The notes beneath the pieces are model-generated. The model was not told the DNA's origin. It was given only the letters and a program-made list of their open reading frames with translations, and ran no database searches. A program made the position numbers and the translations under genes. From positions 372,001 to 436,000 of the forward strand of contig JADNRZ010000025.1 in assembly GCA_015501605.1 (NCBI GenBank): DNA of 64,000 nucleotides. Direction: 5' to 3'. The DNA comes from Panaeolus papilionaceus. Taxonomy: Eukaryota; Basidiomycota; Agaricomycetes; Agaricales. Positions 24,096 to 36,500 of the stretch are shown piece by piece. The first letter of the stretch is position 1. Each line of letters starts with the position of its first letter.

Positions 24096-24102
24096 TATAA
24101 AG
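24096..24102 (+). promoter_or_regulatory. TATA-like box of G1
   Basis: TATAAAG lies 62 nt upstream of the ATG at 24164, at almost the same distance as the TATAAAAG of G2. Confidence 0.45.
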
Positions 24103-24163
24103 CATCATGGGATCGAAATAAACATTTGTGTCACCACTTGGGCCCACATAGACCTTCCATCCA

Positions 24164-25027
24164 ATGTTGCCCATCAAGAAGACTTTGTCCGCTGCTCTTG
24201 CTAGTCTCACTGTCACTGTTGTGAGCGCAGAGACACACACTGTTCACTTCACCAACAATTGTGGTTTTGGAATAGTAAGCCTCTTAGATTCTTACAAGTA
24301 GCCAAAGATACCAATGCAATATCTCTCCTCTACACAACAGCCTACACTGATCCAATACGACAATGTCCTTTCCACAGGTGCAGATTACACCATCGATGGT
24401 CCACTTCGTGCAGCCATTGCGTGGGTATTTAGAGTAAACTGTTGAGACTGCGCTTAAATTAACCTGATCGTATGCAGATATCTTCAGACTGGATCATGTG
24501 GATTCAATGGCGAAGGGTGTACGCTGGTAGAACTTACACTGATCAACCCTGTCAATGGGCCCGGAATCGGCTCTTCAGCTGATATTTCTCTGATCCCACC
24601 GTAAGTTGCTACACAAGGTTCACGAGGCCGCAATACGTAAAGCAACTCGATCCTATTCAGTCAGGCTTTCTCTGTGGCGAGTGGATTTAGGTTTGGGTCT
24701 CTTTACCAAGTATTTTCCTATCGTACACTGAGTACATGGCTTGGCTAGCTACTACAACGGGTGTGAGGGAGTTGGCATTAACTGTCAGTCATTCTGTCGT
24801 CTTCGATATTTTCCTGATATGCTCAATCACAGTCATCCACTCAGGTACCAGTGCCTCATGCCCCACTGCGCCCCATAACCCCTGGAATAGCTGGCCTCAG
24901 GTGGTCTGCCAGGCCAACGACGTAAGATTTGCGCGTGTTTATCTCTATGACGACTTCTGACTTGCCAACGCTGCCCTGCTCGTTGGCATCGAATCAGGTT
25001 AACATGGCCATTACCTTCTGCCCATAG
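24164..25027 (+). CDS. Small secreted cysteine-rich 'glycopeptide'-family protein, G1
   Basis: Seven exons: 24164-24274, 24341-24420, 24478-24600, 24661-24690, 24749-24783, 24845-24921 and 24998-25027, giving 161 residues. The N-terminal 22 residues form a signal peptide ending VVSAE. The mature part has HFTNNCGFG, a YLQTGSCGFNGEGCTLVEL block, DISLIPP, YYNGCEG and a final C, with about ten cysteines. The pattern is that of the secreted basidiomycete family often labelled glycopeptide, with a distant resemblance to thaumatin-like folds (inference). Every intron matches G2 in position and phase. Compared with G2 it has lost a canonical FGYYNGCDG stretch (GFSYYNGCEG) but stays open. The start was chosen because it gives a complete signal peptide. 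Confidence 0.8.
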
Positions 25028-26290
25028 TCCTTCGAGCTAGCTCCAAGTCAAACCCTATCATATGTTAATAATAAAATCGAACTCAATTTTCACTGTGTAT
25101 CATTCGATTTCAGTTGTCAGTTCAGCCTAAGAATATTGCGTTAGAGCCACCCCTGACAACCCATCAAATCTGGGGGGGGGTCAATATCAACGCCATCGAA
25201 CTGGCCTCACCAGGCTTTGTGAGCCTCTGTTTGCGGTATCCTAACTCCATAAACCGGACCATTAAGGGTCTTCACCGCAACTCGTGCCCTATCTTTCAAT
25301 TCAATTCGCACCGAAATTGCATGTCCATCATTAATCCGCTACCGGCGGCGTCTAGATATACACAGAAGATTTTGTGGAGAACGTCCAATTGATTTCTCCC
25401 TTCTCACGGCCTCCGCCCACATGGGCGTCAATTCAATACGGGTATAAATATCCTAAGGATATGTATGGAGCTTCCCCGGGTCATACAGTCGTGGCGCATA
25501 TTCAACTTCGTCACCGGTATATTTAATACTCGTTATCACCCTCCTTGTTCACTGTTTACATCCGATTGAGATCCTTAAAAACATTGTCATTTCTTTGTCT
25601 CAGTGTGACATCTACATGTTGGTCCATTTACGATTTCTGAGGACTTTACAGGTACTTTTTACCTCTCATGACCCTTAACACCTCTCAAGAAGCTACTTTG
25701 ATCTTCATTTCAAGTGGGGTCCCTCCATTGGGACTGAAATAACTGCGAATCATGAACGCAAATTCGTTGGTGTTCTCTACAAACGCATATTCACCTCAAG
25801 CAATAATGTACTGCATGTATGCATGAAATCAGCTGTAAAGATATCGATATCGCTATGAATACCCTCTGCTTCACATGGTTAAGGCCTTCTCTTGGCTTTA
25901 ATTAGTTCGCCCTGCATACGAGTACTCCGATGATATCGATGCCCATTTGTACTATTCATGGATCTATGAATTGCAGGGCTTGTAGCGGCGATCAGAAGGA
26001 AGGCAAGTTGCTAGTTGTGGCATGCTGCCAAGTGATCCTTACAATTCACTTCACCTGGCAGCTGAGTCTGCTTCTTTAGACGCCATTCAGTCGGCAGTGT
26101 CTTCCTGTTGCTCATGACATTGTGTATGACCTCAATGTCGAGTGTATGTCAAAATTAAATCCAGCTCAATGCTCACATGCGTAACACTTGTTGGCATTCT
26201 GAGCATAACTTTCTATTGCAGAATCGATGGAAGAGAACCCTCGACTGAGCCTTGTGGTTGCAGTTTCGATTATGTCACCGATTCAAGTGA
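25028..26290. other. Spacer between G1 and G2
   Basis: No convincing gene. It includes a G-run (25172-25180), an inverted repeat GCCCTGCA/TGCAGGGC around 25911-25980 and the duplicated promoter flank of G2 (25990-26140). Confidence 0.4.
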
Positions 26291-26298
26291 TATAAAAG
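26291..26298 (+). promoter_or_regulatory. TATA box of G2
   Basis: TATAAAAG lies 65 nt upstream of the ATG at 26363; the upstream ATG at 26303 is too close to it to be the normal start. Confidence 0.55.
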
Positions 26299-26362
26299 AA
26301 CCATGAAGTTGGAGTGCATACTTCGTTCACGACCTCGTAAACCCCACCATACCATTCAACCA

Positions 26363-27253
26363 ATGTTTTCAATCAGGAAGGTCTTGGCCGCTACTTTGTC
26401 TCTTGCAGTGACTGCTGTCAACGCAGAGAGACACACTGTCCACTTCACCAACAACTGTGGTTTTGGGACAGTAAGCCTAATTTCCCAGCCACTATAAGAT
26501 AATACCTCCTCCTAACAGTATCAAATAGCCCACCTTGATTCAGTCCGGCCGTGTCCTTTCCACTGGTGCAGATTACACTGTCAATGGACCCCTTTTCGCT
26601 GCCATCGCGTGAGTGGTTATCAGAAATAAACAGATTAAATCAGGCCGTATTAAATTTTACCTCAATGGGTGGCAGATATCTCCAAACCGGCTCATGCGGC
26701 TTCAACGGCGAAGGATGTACGCTAGTTGAGCTTACCCTCACCAACCCCGTTAATGGACCCGGAAGCGGTTCTTCAGCTGACATCTCTCTGATTCCTCCGT
26801 GCGTTGCCTTCTCGCCTGGATTACTGGCACCCAGTGATATGCTCTCGTCCTTTCGCTAACCACGATTATAAACCCATTCCAGTCTTGCGTTTTCTGTAAC
26901 GAGTGGATTCGGGTTCGTTTTATGTCGCCTACTCGCCTACCATACCCTAACATAACATCATATGGGCAGCTACTACAACGGATGTGACGGGACTGGCACT
27001 GATTGTACGTCATTCGTTCAATTTGATTCTTGAGCTTTGGAAAGTTTTGGTTATGTACGCTCAAATCCGCCTTTTTTTTCCCACTCACTCAGGCACCAGC
27101 GCTTCATGCACAACCGCATTCCACAACCCCTGGGAAACCTGGGTTCAAGTTGCATGCCAAGCTAACGATGTAAGGAGGTATGCATTCACACGGAATCATG
27201 TGCTGACAACTACTGTCGAACAGGTCAACTTGGCCGTTACGTTCTGCCTGTAA
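26363..27253 (+). CDS. Small secreted cysteine-rich 'glycopeptide'-family protein, G2
   Basis: Seven exons: 26363-26470, 26529-26608, 26676-26798, 26883-26912, 26970-27004, 27093-27169 and 27224-27253, giving 160 residues. A signal peptide (MFSIRKVLAATLSLAVTAVNA) is followed by HTVHFTNNCGFGTPTLI, TGADYTVNGPLFAAIAYL, GSCGFNGEGCTLVEL, DISLIPPLAFSV, FGYYNGCDGTGTDC, NPWETWVQVACQAND and VNLAVTFC. Exon lengths 80, 123, 30, 35, 77 and 30 are identical in G1, which confirms the unusual 30- and 35-nt micro-exons. Expected to be exported; related proteins are abundant in fungal secretomes but without a settled function. The ORF could begin at 26303, but only 26363 puts the signal peptide at the N-terminus. 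Confidence 0.85.
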
Positions 27254-27569
27254 TTTTTCAAATAAATGTTTATCGAAGCAAACCCAGAATTACACTGTAT
27301 GTGCTATAAGCAATTTAGATAGAATGGCAGTAGGCGCTTAGCATTATTTTCAGGTTGTTTGAAATCCATTTTAGTATATTGCTGTGCTTCTTAAAACATG
27401 AAACGATCGAAAAGGGCTTGAACGTTTGAACACTGAACATGGTTTCATTTTTTCAGAGCCCCGGTTCCTAGAGGCGAAACGTCCTCATTGCATCTCATTA
27501 TGATGTGGTTTTAAAGAAACCCAACACATCCTCTCCTTTGCAGTTAAATCCGATTCACACCCAAATCGT

Positions 27570-27965
27570 TGTGTCAAAAATCACCATTAGGTTTCTACGT
27601 ATAGTATCATATCATCCCTTCGTTCGTTCAACATGCATTTACTTGCTAGTTCGTTTCATTCCTTACCTTCCTTCGTCCCTCCACCTCTGCCCATCCCGTT
27701 CTCCCTTCAATCTTAACATTCAACCACTTCCCCTAACCAGACTCCACGCGGCCCCCAAGCCCAGTCTCAAAAGGGGATCATCGACCTCGCTGTGACAGAT
27801 GGCGCGATAATGATAGACGCGGGAAGGACGTGGTGCAATGATGATAGGTGTTGGGAGGATGGTGCGATAACGACAAGAGACGACATGGTCAGATACGAGA
27901 GACAGGGAAAAGTGGAGGGAAGGGCGACGTGCGATACGAGGGCGGCCTATATGCGTGATTTCTGA
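27570..27965 (+). repeat. Dispersed repeat R, copy A
   Basis: A pyrimidine-rich block (CTTCGTTCGTTC...) is followed by CCAGACTCCACGCG and a GCGATAA...GATACGAGAG...GGCCTATATGCG tail. Both blocks recur at 48040-49170 (copy B), where about 700 nt more lie between them, and the first block recurs at 38790-39055 (copy C). It is placed just past the duplicated 3' flank of G2. No protein is encoded that I recognise. Confidence 0.6.
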
Positions 27966-28104
27966 ACAGATAAACGAAAGGCTGCACGTGATGACGAACG
28001 ACTGGTGACGGAAGGCAGAGGAAATAATTCCAGCTGCCTGTACGCCATTTCCCACGTTGAAGAAGTACCTATGGACAATCCCAATTGACACTTACCTATC
28101 TTCT

Positions 28105-28279
28105 CAGGTACAAGTGGATCATGCACCACTGCCTTTCATAACCCCCTGGGAGACCTGGGTCCAAGTAGCTAGCTCGTCTTATGGTGGAAGAGCGCGTGCT
28201 AGTATGATGTCTGACTCGCTGCCTGTCGATCATCTAGTAGGTCAACTTGACTGTTACCTTTTACTTGTGGACCTTTAAG
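28105..28279 (+). pseudogene. 3' fragment of the G family, G3
   Basis: The acceptor TCTCAG is followed by codons for TSGSCTTAFHNP as in exon 6 of G2, then an added C shifts the frame, so the WETWVQVA segment is read out of frame. A last exon-like segment (VNLTVTFY) follows near 28240, with Tyr in place of the terminal Cys. The first five exons are absent. Confidence 0.7.
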
Positions 28280-28995
28280 CCTCAAGTCAAATACTATATC
28301 AACGAAATCAAGCTCTATTTTAAAATCATCTTTCCACTGCGGAATCACAACGTCAATATCGTGCGATTCGCCGAGCTTGCGTGCTGACTTATTGGAGTAT
28401 GATCACGGCGAAGTCCCACAATAGGTGTGTACATAGCCATACAATTCAGACTTCAATCCAACCTTCATCTAATTATACTCTTTTAAAACCAGTCGTGCCT
28501 TGTGTATGATACTTTGCACCCAAGAAGCAGGGTTCATATCGAGAAAAGATGCCACGGGTGCTAATTCATATTGACCTTCGCCTGAATATTCCAGCTGTCA
28601 TCTCGATATAGACAAATAAGCCTGAAGCGTTGATATCCCTTCAATATGTCTTTACAAGCAAAGGTTAAGACCACGGGCCACCATTCACAATATGATGGTA
28701 TTAAGACGAAAGAGTGTAATTTTGTTGCTGAAACGATGTTAATTGGATAAGCGCCTGAACCACCCATTCAAAAAGAGGCGATTAGAGATGAATGGTTAGG
28801 TGAGTTTCCGGTGCTCCAAACCACCGGTGAAGGGACACAGACAGAGAAACAAGACATGTGTACCACACGCGGCAGATCCACAATGCAGCATGACCATACC
28901 TTTTAAATTATATCCTTTGCTCCTGGAATATGGAAGCATAAGTCCCTAACCTCCTCTATACGACCCATCAATCTCCAAGTAACTCACTTCTGAGA
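28280..28995. other. Spacer and promoter of T1
   Basis: No gene recognised. An AT-rich TTTTAAATTATATC near 28901-28914 may serve as the T1 promoter. Confidence 0.35.
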
Positions 28996-30165
28996 ATGAT
29001 TGAGAATCCAACATCTTTTCCTTTCGAGTCCCGCGACGTTGGTGGTGTGCCATCTCAAAGAACACTTTTGGGGCTCATCTGGAGCTGTCTCGCAACCATT
29101 TTCGCATGTACCTGGGTCGCTGTCCATCCAAACGCCTCCTGGGGAGAACCAAGCAATAAAGTGATCCTTCGGAGACTCAGACTCATGATAACTATGCTCA
29201 TCACACCAGAACTCATCCTCATATGGGCCCTTAGACAGTCACTACTAGTGCTGTTTTATGCTAAAAAATATCAAGGCGAGTGTCCTTTGCTTTGATCACG
29301 ATTCGGAGTAGGTTATCTGACGCATCACAAAGCAGAGGTGAAGCCCGCCAATGTAGAATGGACGCAAACACACGGATTCTTCCTGATCATGGGCGGATTC
29401 GCATACCAGGACCAGTTGGGTACTGTGAATGTGTTGACTGTGGAGAGGTTGGAGCAGCTTTACCATGGAAATGTGATCGAGTGGCCGAGTGTGACATCGG
29501 AACGACTTTGGGATCATAGCAAAGCCGATACGTTGGCCAAGTTTATAGCCATCGGCCAAACGACGTGGTTCTGCATTCAGATCTTCGTTCGACTGAAAAC
29601 CAATCTCATCGTTACCGAACTTGAAATATCAACACTCGCATTCGCCGTCCTCAATCTCATCATGTATGGCCTATGGTGGAACAAACCGTTCGACGTAAAA
29701 ACACCTATAGTTATCCCAGGCATATACTCTCCTGCACTGTCACTTAAACACACAATTACTTCGACACCAATGAGCCAAAAATTCCCAATGGGTCATCAGG
29801 CTGCCGCTCTTACACCTGGGACTATGGGAGGCCAATCGCAATTTTATTATTGCCAAATCCCGGATCTGTAGAGACAAATGTATGTACTTAATACTCGAAC
29901 ACCAAATGTATTATACACCCCCAATCCATGCAAGAAGGAAAATCGATGCTTTTTTGTCCCACTAGCGAATCTATTTCTAGCCCCCGATCCACACACTACA
30001 TCCCAAATCTGCACACTGAACCCCGAATCTACTAAGCCTCCCCTGGATCCACTACCACTTCCCCGAATCGATACTAACATTATTCCCGCTACTTTAGTAG
30101 TGGGTTATGGGGCAACATAATTTTACGGTTAAAACTGAAACATTGACTGTCTCGGATCTATCCTG

Positions 30166-30513
30166 GTGAGGCCGAACGACACGGCTTGTCGGCTCTGTCG
30201 GCAACGAAATGACATGTATGTACTCATGTGTTGTCCTGTGATTACGGAGTTTGCTGGAGAGATCGATGTCAGTCTATACAGTACCCGCCTCCGTGCTTAT
30301 GCGGCCAATATTCTGTACAACCTAGGCTACTCCTATGACCCCGTTATTCGATACTGGAATGGGCATATGGCACAACCCGAAATTTATGACGAAAATGACA
30401 ACCTTGTAAATCCTTGCGACCATTCCTTTAAAATTGACCTTGGGTACACTTGTCTTCGTACATGTAGTGCCCAAGATTACCAAAGATCCAACCAAAGCAT
30501 CCGTAAGTGTTAA
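30166..30513 (+). CDS. Unrecognised ORF inside the outer transposon
   Basis: An open frame of about 115 codons, Cys-rich at its start (CRLCRQRND...CC) and with a LRTCSAQD tail. A GTAAGT at 30503 with an acceptor TTTTCACAG near 30560 would replace the last residues and stop after INTAH. It may be a degenerate piece of a transposase or a captured host fragment. No family assigned. Confidence 0.3.
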   Translation: MRPNDTACRLCRQRNDMYVLMCCPVITEFAGEIDVSLYSTRLRAYAANILYNLGYSYDPVIRYWNGHMAQPEIYDENDNLVNPCDHSFKIDLGYTCLRTCSAQDYQRSNQSIRKC

Positions 30514-31322
30514 CTACTGTCTGCAAACAAGCGATAAACTGAAGTAACTTTTTCACAGAAATTAATACTGCACACTGATTCTATAAGAGTCGCAGACGCC
30601 GTAGATGATATACAGACACATTATTACCAATCACCAGATTAGCCCATGTATAATGTACAATCACACGAAACTTTTCACCAATAAAAAGTTATCTACTATA
30701 GTTGCTCAAAGTAGCGGGCTTGCCATGCATAGAGCATCACACAGGTCGAAAAAATCATGTTTCGGAGATAGAAAACGGCACAGTGCCGCAAAGCGGCTAT
30801 TCGGCACTGAAGATTAGATTATATTTGATTTCCCTTTCACAATCGCAACCTAGATAAGATGTGGATAACTGGGAACCGAATACAGGCAAAAAGCTTCAGC
30901 CAACCAGGTCAAGCACCCAACCATGCCCCTTGCATTGTTAGTTCATCTGCGAAAAATGTGGTTTTTCATCTCATTGAATAGAATAGATACAATACTAGGA
31001 TAGATATAGATGATTTGTAGTGGAACTCTGTTCTTATCGTGTCATATACCTAGCTTTGCTTTTTGACCATCTCATTTTAACCCTCCGAAGAGTCATTGGG
31101 ACGATATTTATTGGAGCTAGGAGCACACATGTGTGATATGAGTTGAAATCACTTCACTTGTCATTCATTCATATGAGACATGACTTGATCATGAGGCTGA
31201 TTGCAATATGACAGTCTAATCACATCTTAGCAATATCTATTACTATCTTATCGAGAGGCAATTGTCATTTATCAGAGATGCCAGGCTTGCCGGTGAGCCT
31301 TAAGGCCCAGTGAAAAACCCGT

Positions 31323-31625
31323 GTATTTCCATGCAATCAGGTGCAACCATATATCGACTGATATAGAAAATGAGACTTTTCAGATGAGCCTATATCTCAT
31401 CGCATCCCAATTCAATTTGATGCAATTACAATGTCATTTGGTTTGTACAATTACATACAACTTCATGCAATGTGATACAAGCTGAGAAAAAGAGGCTCAT
31501 GCGCTGGGCGTATGAGCTTGTGCAATGTGATACAAATACAGGCAATGCAGTAAAAATACAGGCCCATGGCTGAAATCGGAGAATCCAAGTCCATGCAATG
31601 CCATATATGACAGTCCAATCCAGTG
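31323..31625. repeat. Subterminal repeats of the nested transposon
   Basis: The words ATGCAAT, TGTGATACAA and ACAATGTCAT recur many times in direct and slightly altered form (for example near 31331, 31418, 31466, 31514, 31535 and 31596), and similar words occur inside the other end (about 37415-37510). Arrays of this kind bind the transposase or accessory protein in CACTA elements. Confidence 0.55.
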
Positions 31626-32155
31626 CAATTGATGTAAGAACAGCAAATCTAGCAAAAAACGACTAAGTCAACACAGAAGTTGGCACGCCACGGCCCATGG
31701 GACTGACTCACAGTAAAAATACATGATTATGAAGTCAGTGTGGTGTCTTGAAATACAGAAACAATGTGCCTGAAAGAGTGTAATTCACACTATGAAATAA
31801 TCATTAAAAGCAGCATAAATTAGATTCGGAATACAAGAACAGACCAGTTTGAAAAGCAGTGCAGTAGGATCTGAGAGCGAATCGTTCAACCAGAGTGTAA
31901 AGACCTGTCACTGAAACTCAATGTGTGCAATCAGAGAAACAACAATTAAAACCCACTGTCGAGAATTGAGTTATCAGACACTAATCTAACGAGACAGAAA
32001 AATAAAAGATCAACATGTGAAATCAGAATAAGTCGCCAACTTACCGTTCACAAGAATTTAGCACAATCTGCAGACCATGAAAAGATTTGCGCAGTTAAAG
32101 AATGTTGCAAAATGGCGCCATCCAACTGGCAAGTTGTAATTAGGACCTAGGCGAC

Positions 32156-33143
32156 CTAGGAGGCATTGTTGGCACTGTCCTCAGCTGGATTTTCAATCAA
32201 GGGATTTAGGGCTTCAGCCTTGCACTTGATGCTTTCGTTTTCCCAATGCTATTCCCATAAGTGTATTAATAATTGCAAAAATAAAAGAATTTGGATCTGG
32301 GCTGTAGAATCTAGCGTGGTGACATACCTTTGCATTTAGCTGGCAGTACTTGACATCAAACACCTGGGAGGAAATTGGCATACATGTGTGTTGCAGATAA
32401 TCAATGTAGGCCAGGTTTTTGGCTGAGAATGAGTCATTTGGCTTCTTCATCCCCTTCTCAAACATGATACCCTCAAGATTGTTGGATTGAATCACTAGTA
32501 AATGGATAAGTATAACAATGAAATATAAACCAGATAACATACAAGACGCATGTTTGACTGATGGTTCACCCTTTTTGGCCCTCGGTTTACTGCTGCTTGT
32601 TGAAATCTTTGCCAAGTTGGGTTTGTTTGTCTGGTTTGTGAGAACTTGAACCCAAGATGGTCCTTGACTTGGTCCAAACGCGATGATCCTGTAAATAAAC
32701 ACATGTGAGGCAAAGCAAGTTGAGACGAGTCTTGTTATCAAAACTCACAGCAGATTGGCAGCAGCAAGAGTGGCCAGTGAGATGGACTTTGTGCCTTGTG
32801 CAGGACTAGTGACAGCTTCAGCGGAATCTGTATTCAACACAGTGTCATGTTCAGGTTCCTTTCCCTTTTGGTGATGGGATCGAGAGGGAGAAAGTATGTG
32901 GGTGAGTTGTGCAGGTGAAAGAACAGGAAGACTAGCTTGAGGTTGTGCTACTAAAGGGGTTTTGGGGGCAGCTGGACTAGCTGGACATGGGGTTGAATGA
33001 CTTGGTAAACTTGAAGGTTGTAAGGCGCAATGTATAGCTGGTGTGGATGGGATGGATGGAACAGGACTCAAGTTATGCCAATTGGGAGGTAGTTGGCGAT
33101 GTTTAATTCTCAGCTTGGAGTGGTTATTGTTAAGCCCAATCAT
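32156..33143 (-). CDS. Accessory gene of the nested transposon (function unknown)
   Basis: Exons 33143-32749, 32688-32543, 32494-32328 and 32248-32156 join in one frame to 266 residues. The first exon is Pro/Ser/His-rich and disordered, with basic patches (SKLRIKHR). Later exons carry AKKGEPSVKH, SNNLEGIMFEKGMKKPND and NLAYIDYLQHTCMPIS, and an acidic C-terminal exon ending EDSANNAS. All four exon joins keep the frame, which supports a working gene. CACTA elements commonly carry a second DNA-binding protein that recognises the subterminal repeats; that role here is only inferred from position. Confidence 0.55.
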
Positions 33144-33535
33144 TGGTCTGTAAATCGTTGAAGGAGTGAGGAGTCCATGAATGGCATTAGTTGACTTGAC
33201 ATTGGCTGGGTGCTTTGGCCACTTTGTCCACTAGGCCCACTATGACTGAGATTTCTGTTAGATGTTGATGCATAATTTATACAAAAGATAATATGCTTAC
33301 CTCCCCGAGAAATTTAAATTATAGTAAGACATGATATGATAGAAACCCAGAGTACATCAGAGGGGAAAGAAGGAGAGAACTAGGACACGCAGTATAGAAC
33401 AGAGATGCAGCTCTACTTTATGATCACATGACCGCATTCAGAAGAATGACACTTTAAGTGAAAAACTCAAAGAGCGCTCTTATTAGTATCTTGCCATGCA
33501 GGGTACAAGTATCACAATAATTCTTGTCAATCTAA

Positions 33536-36500
33536 TCATGATTGTAATTCATCACTACCTAGAAATGCTACTTCTGAACCCATTTTATCACATACAAAAA
33601 ATAGTTGATCTTCAGGTGTTTTAAACGGAACCATAGCAATACCACTAACAATATTAGCCACTTTGATGACACGCAAACAGCAGGATCCCTGATACTTGCA
33701 GACAAGCAGTGCACCATTTGATGCAATTGCAAGTTCAGCATCAGGAGCAGAGAACTCAGAGATCACGGCAAAGGCACCAACTTGACCATGTTGGTTTGCT
33801 TGAAAAAAGTATTGAACCTCGCCGAAATGAGGAGCTGATGTTCCTTCATCATAAAACTCAAATTATAATGTTAGAATTTAGAATGTCAAAAATAAAATGA
33901 TAAAGTAACTACCATGATGTTTTGTGCAATGCAAATCAACCGAAAACCCTTTTTCTTCTCCTTCCATAAGCTCTGAATAATTTGGTTATTTGGAAGCTGT
34001 GCACAAGCCCATTTGGAGATCTTGACCTTTCCATTAAATGATTGTGAATTAGGGTTAAAGAATTGATGAATAGCAGTCGCCTCTGGTGCAGGAACAAGAT
34101 GCAAGAACTCTTCCTTAGCACCTAAAAGGACATATCCATTTCCCAGATCAACAGAGACACGTGGAGGTGGCGATTCAGGGGCAAGGTCAGGAATAATAGA
34201 CATAAGACTATTAGACTGTGCTCGGCAGACTCCTCATTCAGCAAGGTTTTGAAAAGCATTTGAGTGCTGTCTGATTTCCTCCAGAAGGTTACCAAGAGTA
34301 CACTCCATTGTCCACTGTGTGTAGTATACTCCTGGTCCTAACTGAGTTATTTCAGGTGCAAGATGGAGCAGAGCATGGATGCTCTGGTGACAAAAGTGAA
34401 GGTGATATTCATGCCATTGGTAATAAAGCTCCTCAAACTCTGTCACAAATTCAACAATAAGACGATGAGCTTTCACAAGTTGATTCTTGGTGAGTTTCCA
34501 CTGGTGAAGAATCCGAAGCGCTGCCACAAGCTTGCAGAAATTCTTCCAGTAAATTGTTGGGAGGACACCATAGAGAAATGCTGGACACAAGCCATAAACA
34601 TAAGTCAAAAATTCCCATGCCTTGTATCTGCTGTTGATTTTCTTGGCTGGATTTCTTGGTGGTCGGTCAAAGGATCCAGGGAGATAGGGTGTTGTCTCAG
34701 CTACACGTTTTCCATGGTCTTTCCATGTGTCACCTGTCAGAACAACCCATGGCCATCGTGCCTGACTGTTGTGAGCTGAGTTGCAGTCAAGTGTTCCCTG
34801 CCATAGCCCTAGCAACAACTCAGTAAGGTTAAGCGAGATCAAGTGCATAAGGTCAACTCCAGAGCAAAGCGGAACAGGCTGAGCTGATTGTTTTGGCAGG
34901 GTGCTAATCAGGCTAGGCTTGGTAATGCCTGTTTCCTGATGGTTTATGTTCTGCTGTGTGACATTCCAAGAAGCTAGAACCTTGGCAAGATTACGCTCAT
35001 ACTCCTTTGCATTGCCTCCTGGAAGATGATCTGGCTTGATGTCATCATGATTACAACCATGCACATTGTAGTCATTGGGTTTGAGAACCGCTGGATAGTA
35101 ATGTGTACCAGTTGCGTGGTGTCTGCCTTTGACAGTGCAATAAAGTTGGCAGCTGTATGCACCTGAGTGACCAGCAAGACCATTCAGACATGTCAGGCCA
35201 GGACCATCAGCAGTAACAAGATGAAGAAAGGGGTGAGAGCGAAACAGGCGCTCTGTTAGACTGTCCCAAATGGTGAGACCTTCCTTTGCCAGACCAGAAA
35301 GGTGATGAAGTCCTGGAAACATAAATGAGTCGACATTTTTGGGCTTGTTGGGACCAGGAATAAAGCTGCCAGGGAATACATAGTGTTTCTTGTATTGGAT
35401 ACCAGGTGCGAGATCAAGAACAACCCAGATATACACCCAGCAATCAGATTGTTTACTTGCATAGAGCTGAGCACCATCAAGTGAGAGCATGAGCACCATG
35501 TCATTGTCTTTTATCCGACTGTCAATGACAGCTTCCAGATACTGCGAGCCATGGTAGATATCAGACCACTCTGCCAGTGGCTCACTGCTTTGAAGGCGTT
35601 CCAAGATTTTGTTGGTTTCAGTGCGACGACATTGTATTGCCTTTGCTCCCTCTGGATTAGCCCATAGTGCTTGCAGTTGAGGACCTAGTGGAATTGTTTG
35701 GAACTGACACTGCGGTACCTGCTTTTGGCCATCCAAAGTAAAGCAAGGGGTTGTGCAGATAGGGCATTGTTCAAGAGTGGAGAAGGGACCAGTGTAGGAG
35801 ACACAGGTGTGGAGACACATATCATGGATAAGGGGATAGATCCCCGTCAACATCCTGATGGCCTCCTTGACCTTGTATAGCGACGGTATGGGATCCAGTC
35901 CAGGCTGGGCTCTGTCAATAGCATGCTGGCAAGTTGCTTGAACTTTGTTGTAGACATCCTCAGAAGCAGTTGTGGTGTCCAGAAACAGCTCTATTCCTGT
36001 TCGAAGACCAGGGTTTTCCTTCAGGTCAATGCGCTCACTTGCTTGTGGATCCCAAAGGGCCTCATTGACTGACAACTCTAGCTGACTGTTGTCCAGTGTG
36101 GCATCTTGGATCATGTGGATAAACTGCTGACATATTTTCAGTTCCTCAAGCGTAGCGGCAAGTTCAATGGGTGGGTCATCGTCATTCAGGTGATTAAGAA
36201 TGGGGGTATTAGGGCGGTCATCTATATCATCAAGACATGCTGGATCAGGAACAATGTCCTCTGCAACGTCCTGTGGAACAAGCAATGAGAACAGGCATAC
36301 AGAAGATAGAAAATATAACTTGAACGCACCTTTTCTACCTCTTGGGATCCATGCATATCCCTTGCCTCGATCCCAACTCCCAACTTGTCATCCAACATCA
36401 GCAGATCCATGGCACAACCTCCCTCCAGGTCAGGCAAGAGCGGATGCTCTTGGGGGCGACTCAGACTAGAGAGCCTGTGATTTTCTATGGGCACATTGGG

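Noticed and set aside
25114..25392. 92-codon plus-strand ORF downstream of G1
   Set aside because: Contains a GGGGGGGGG run, has no paralogue after G2 and no family match.
29338..29871. Independent 177-codon gene
   Set aside because: It is exon 2 of T1 running into the transposon end; the last 16 codons are transposon sequence.
33709..36469. Plus-strand ORFs across the transposase
   Set aside because: All are antisense shadows of the Tnp2 exons.
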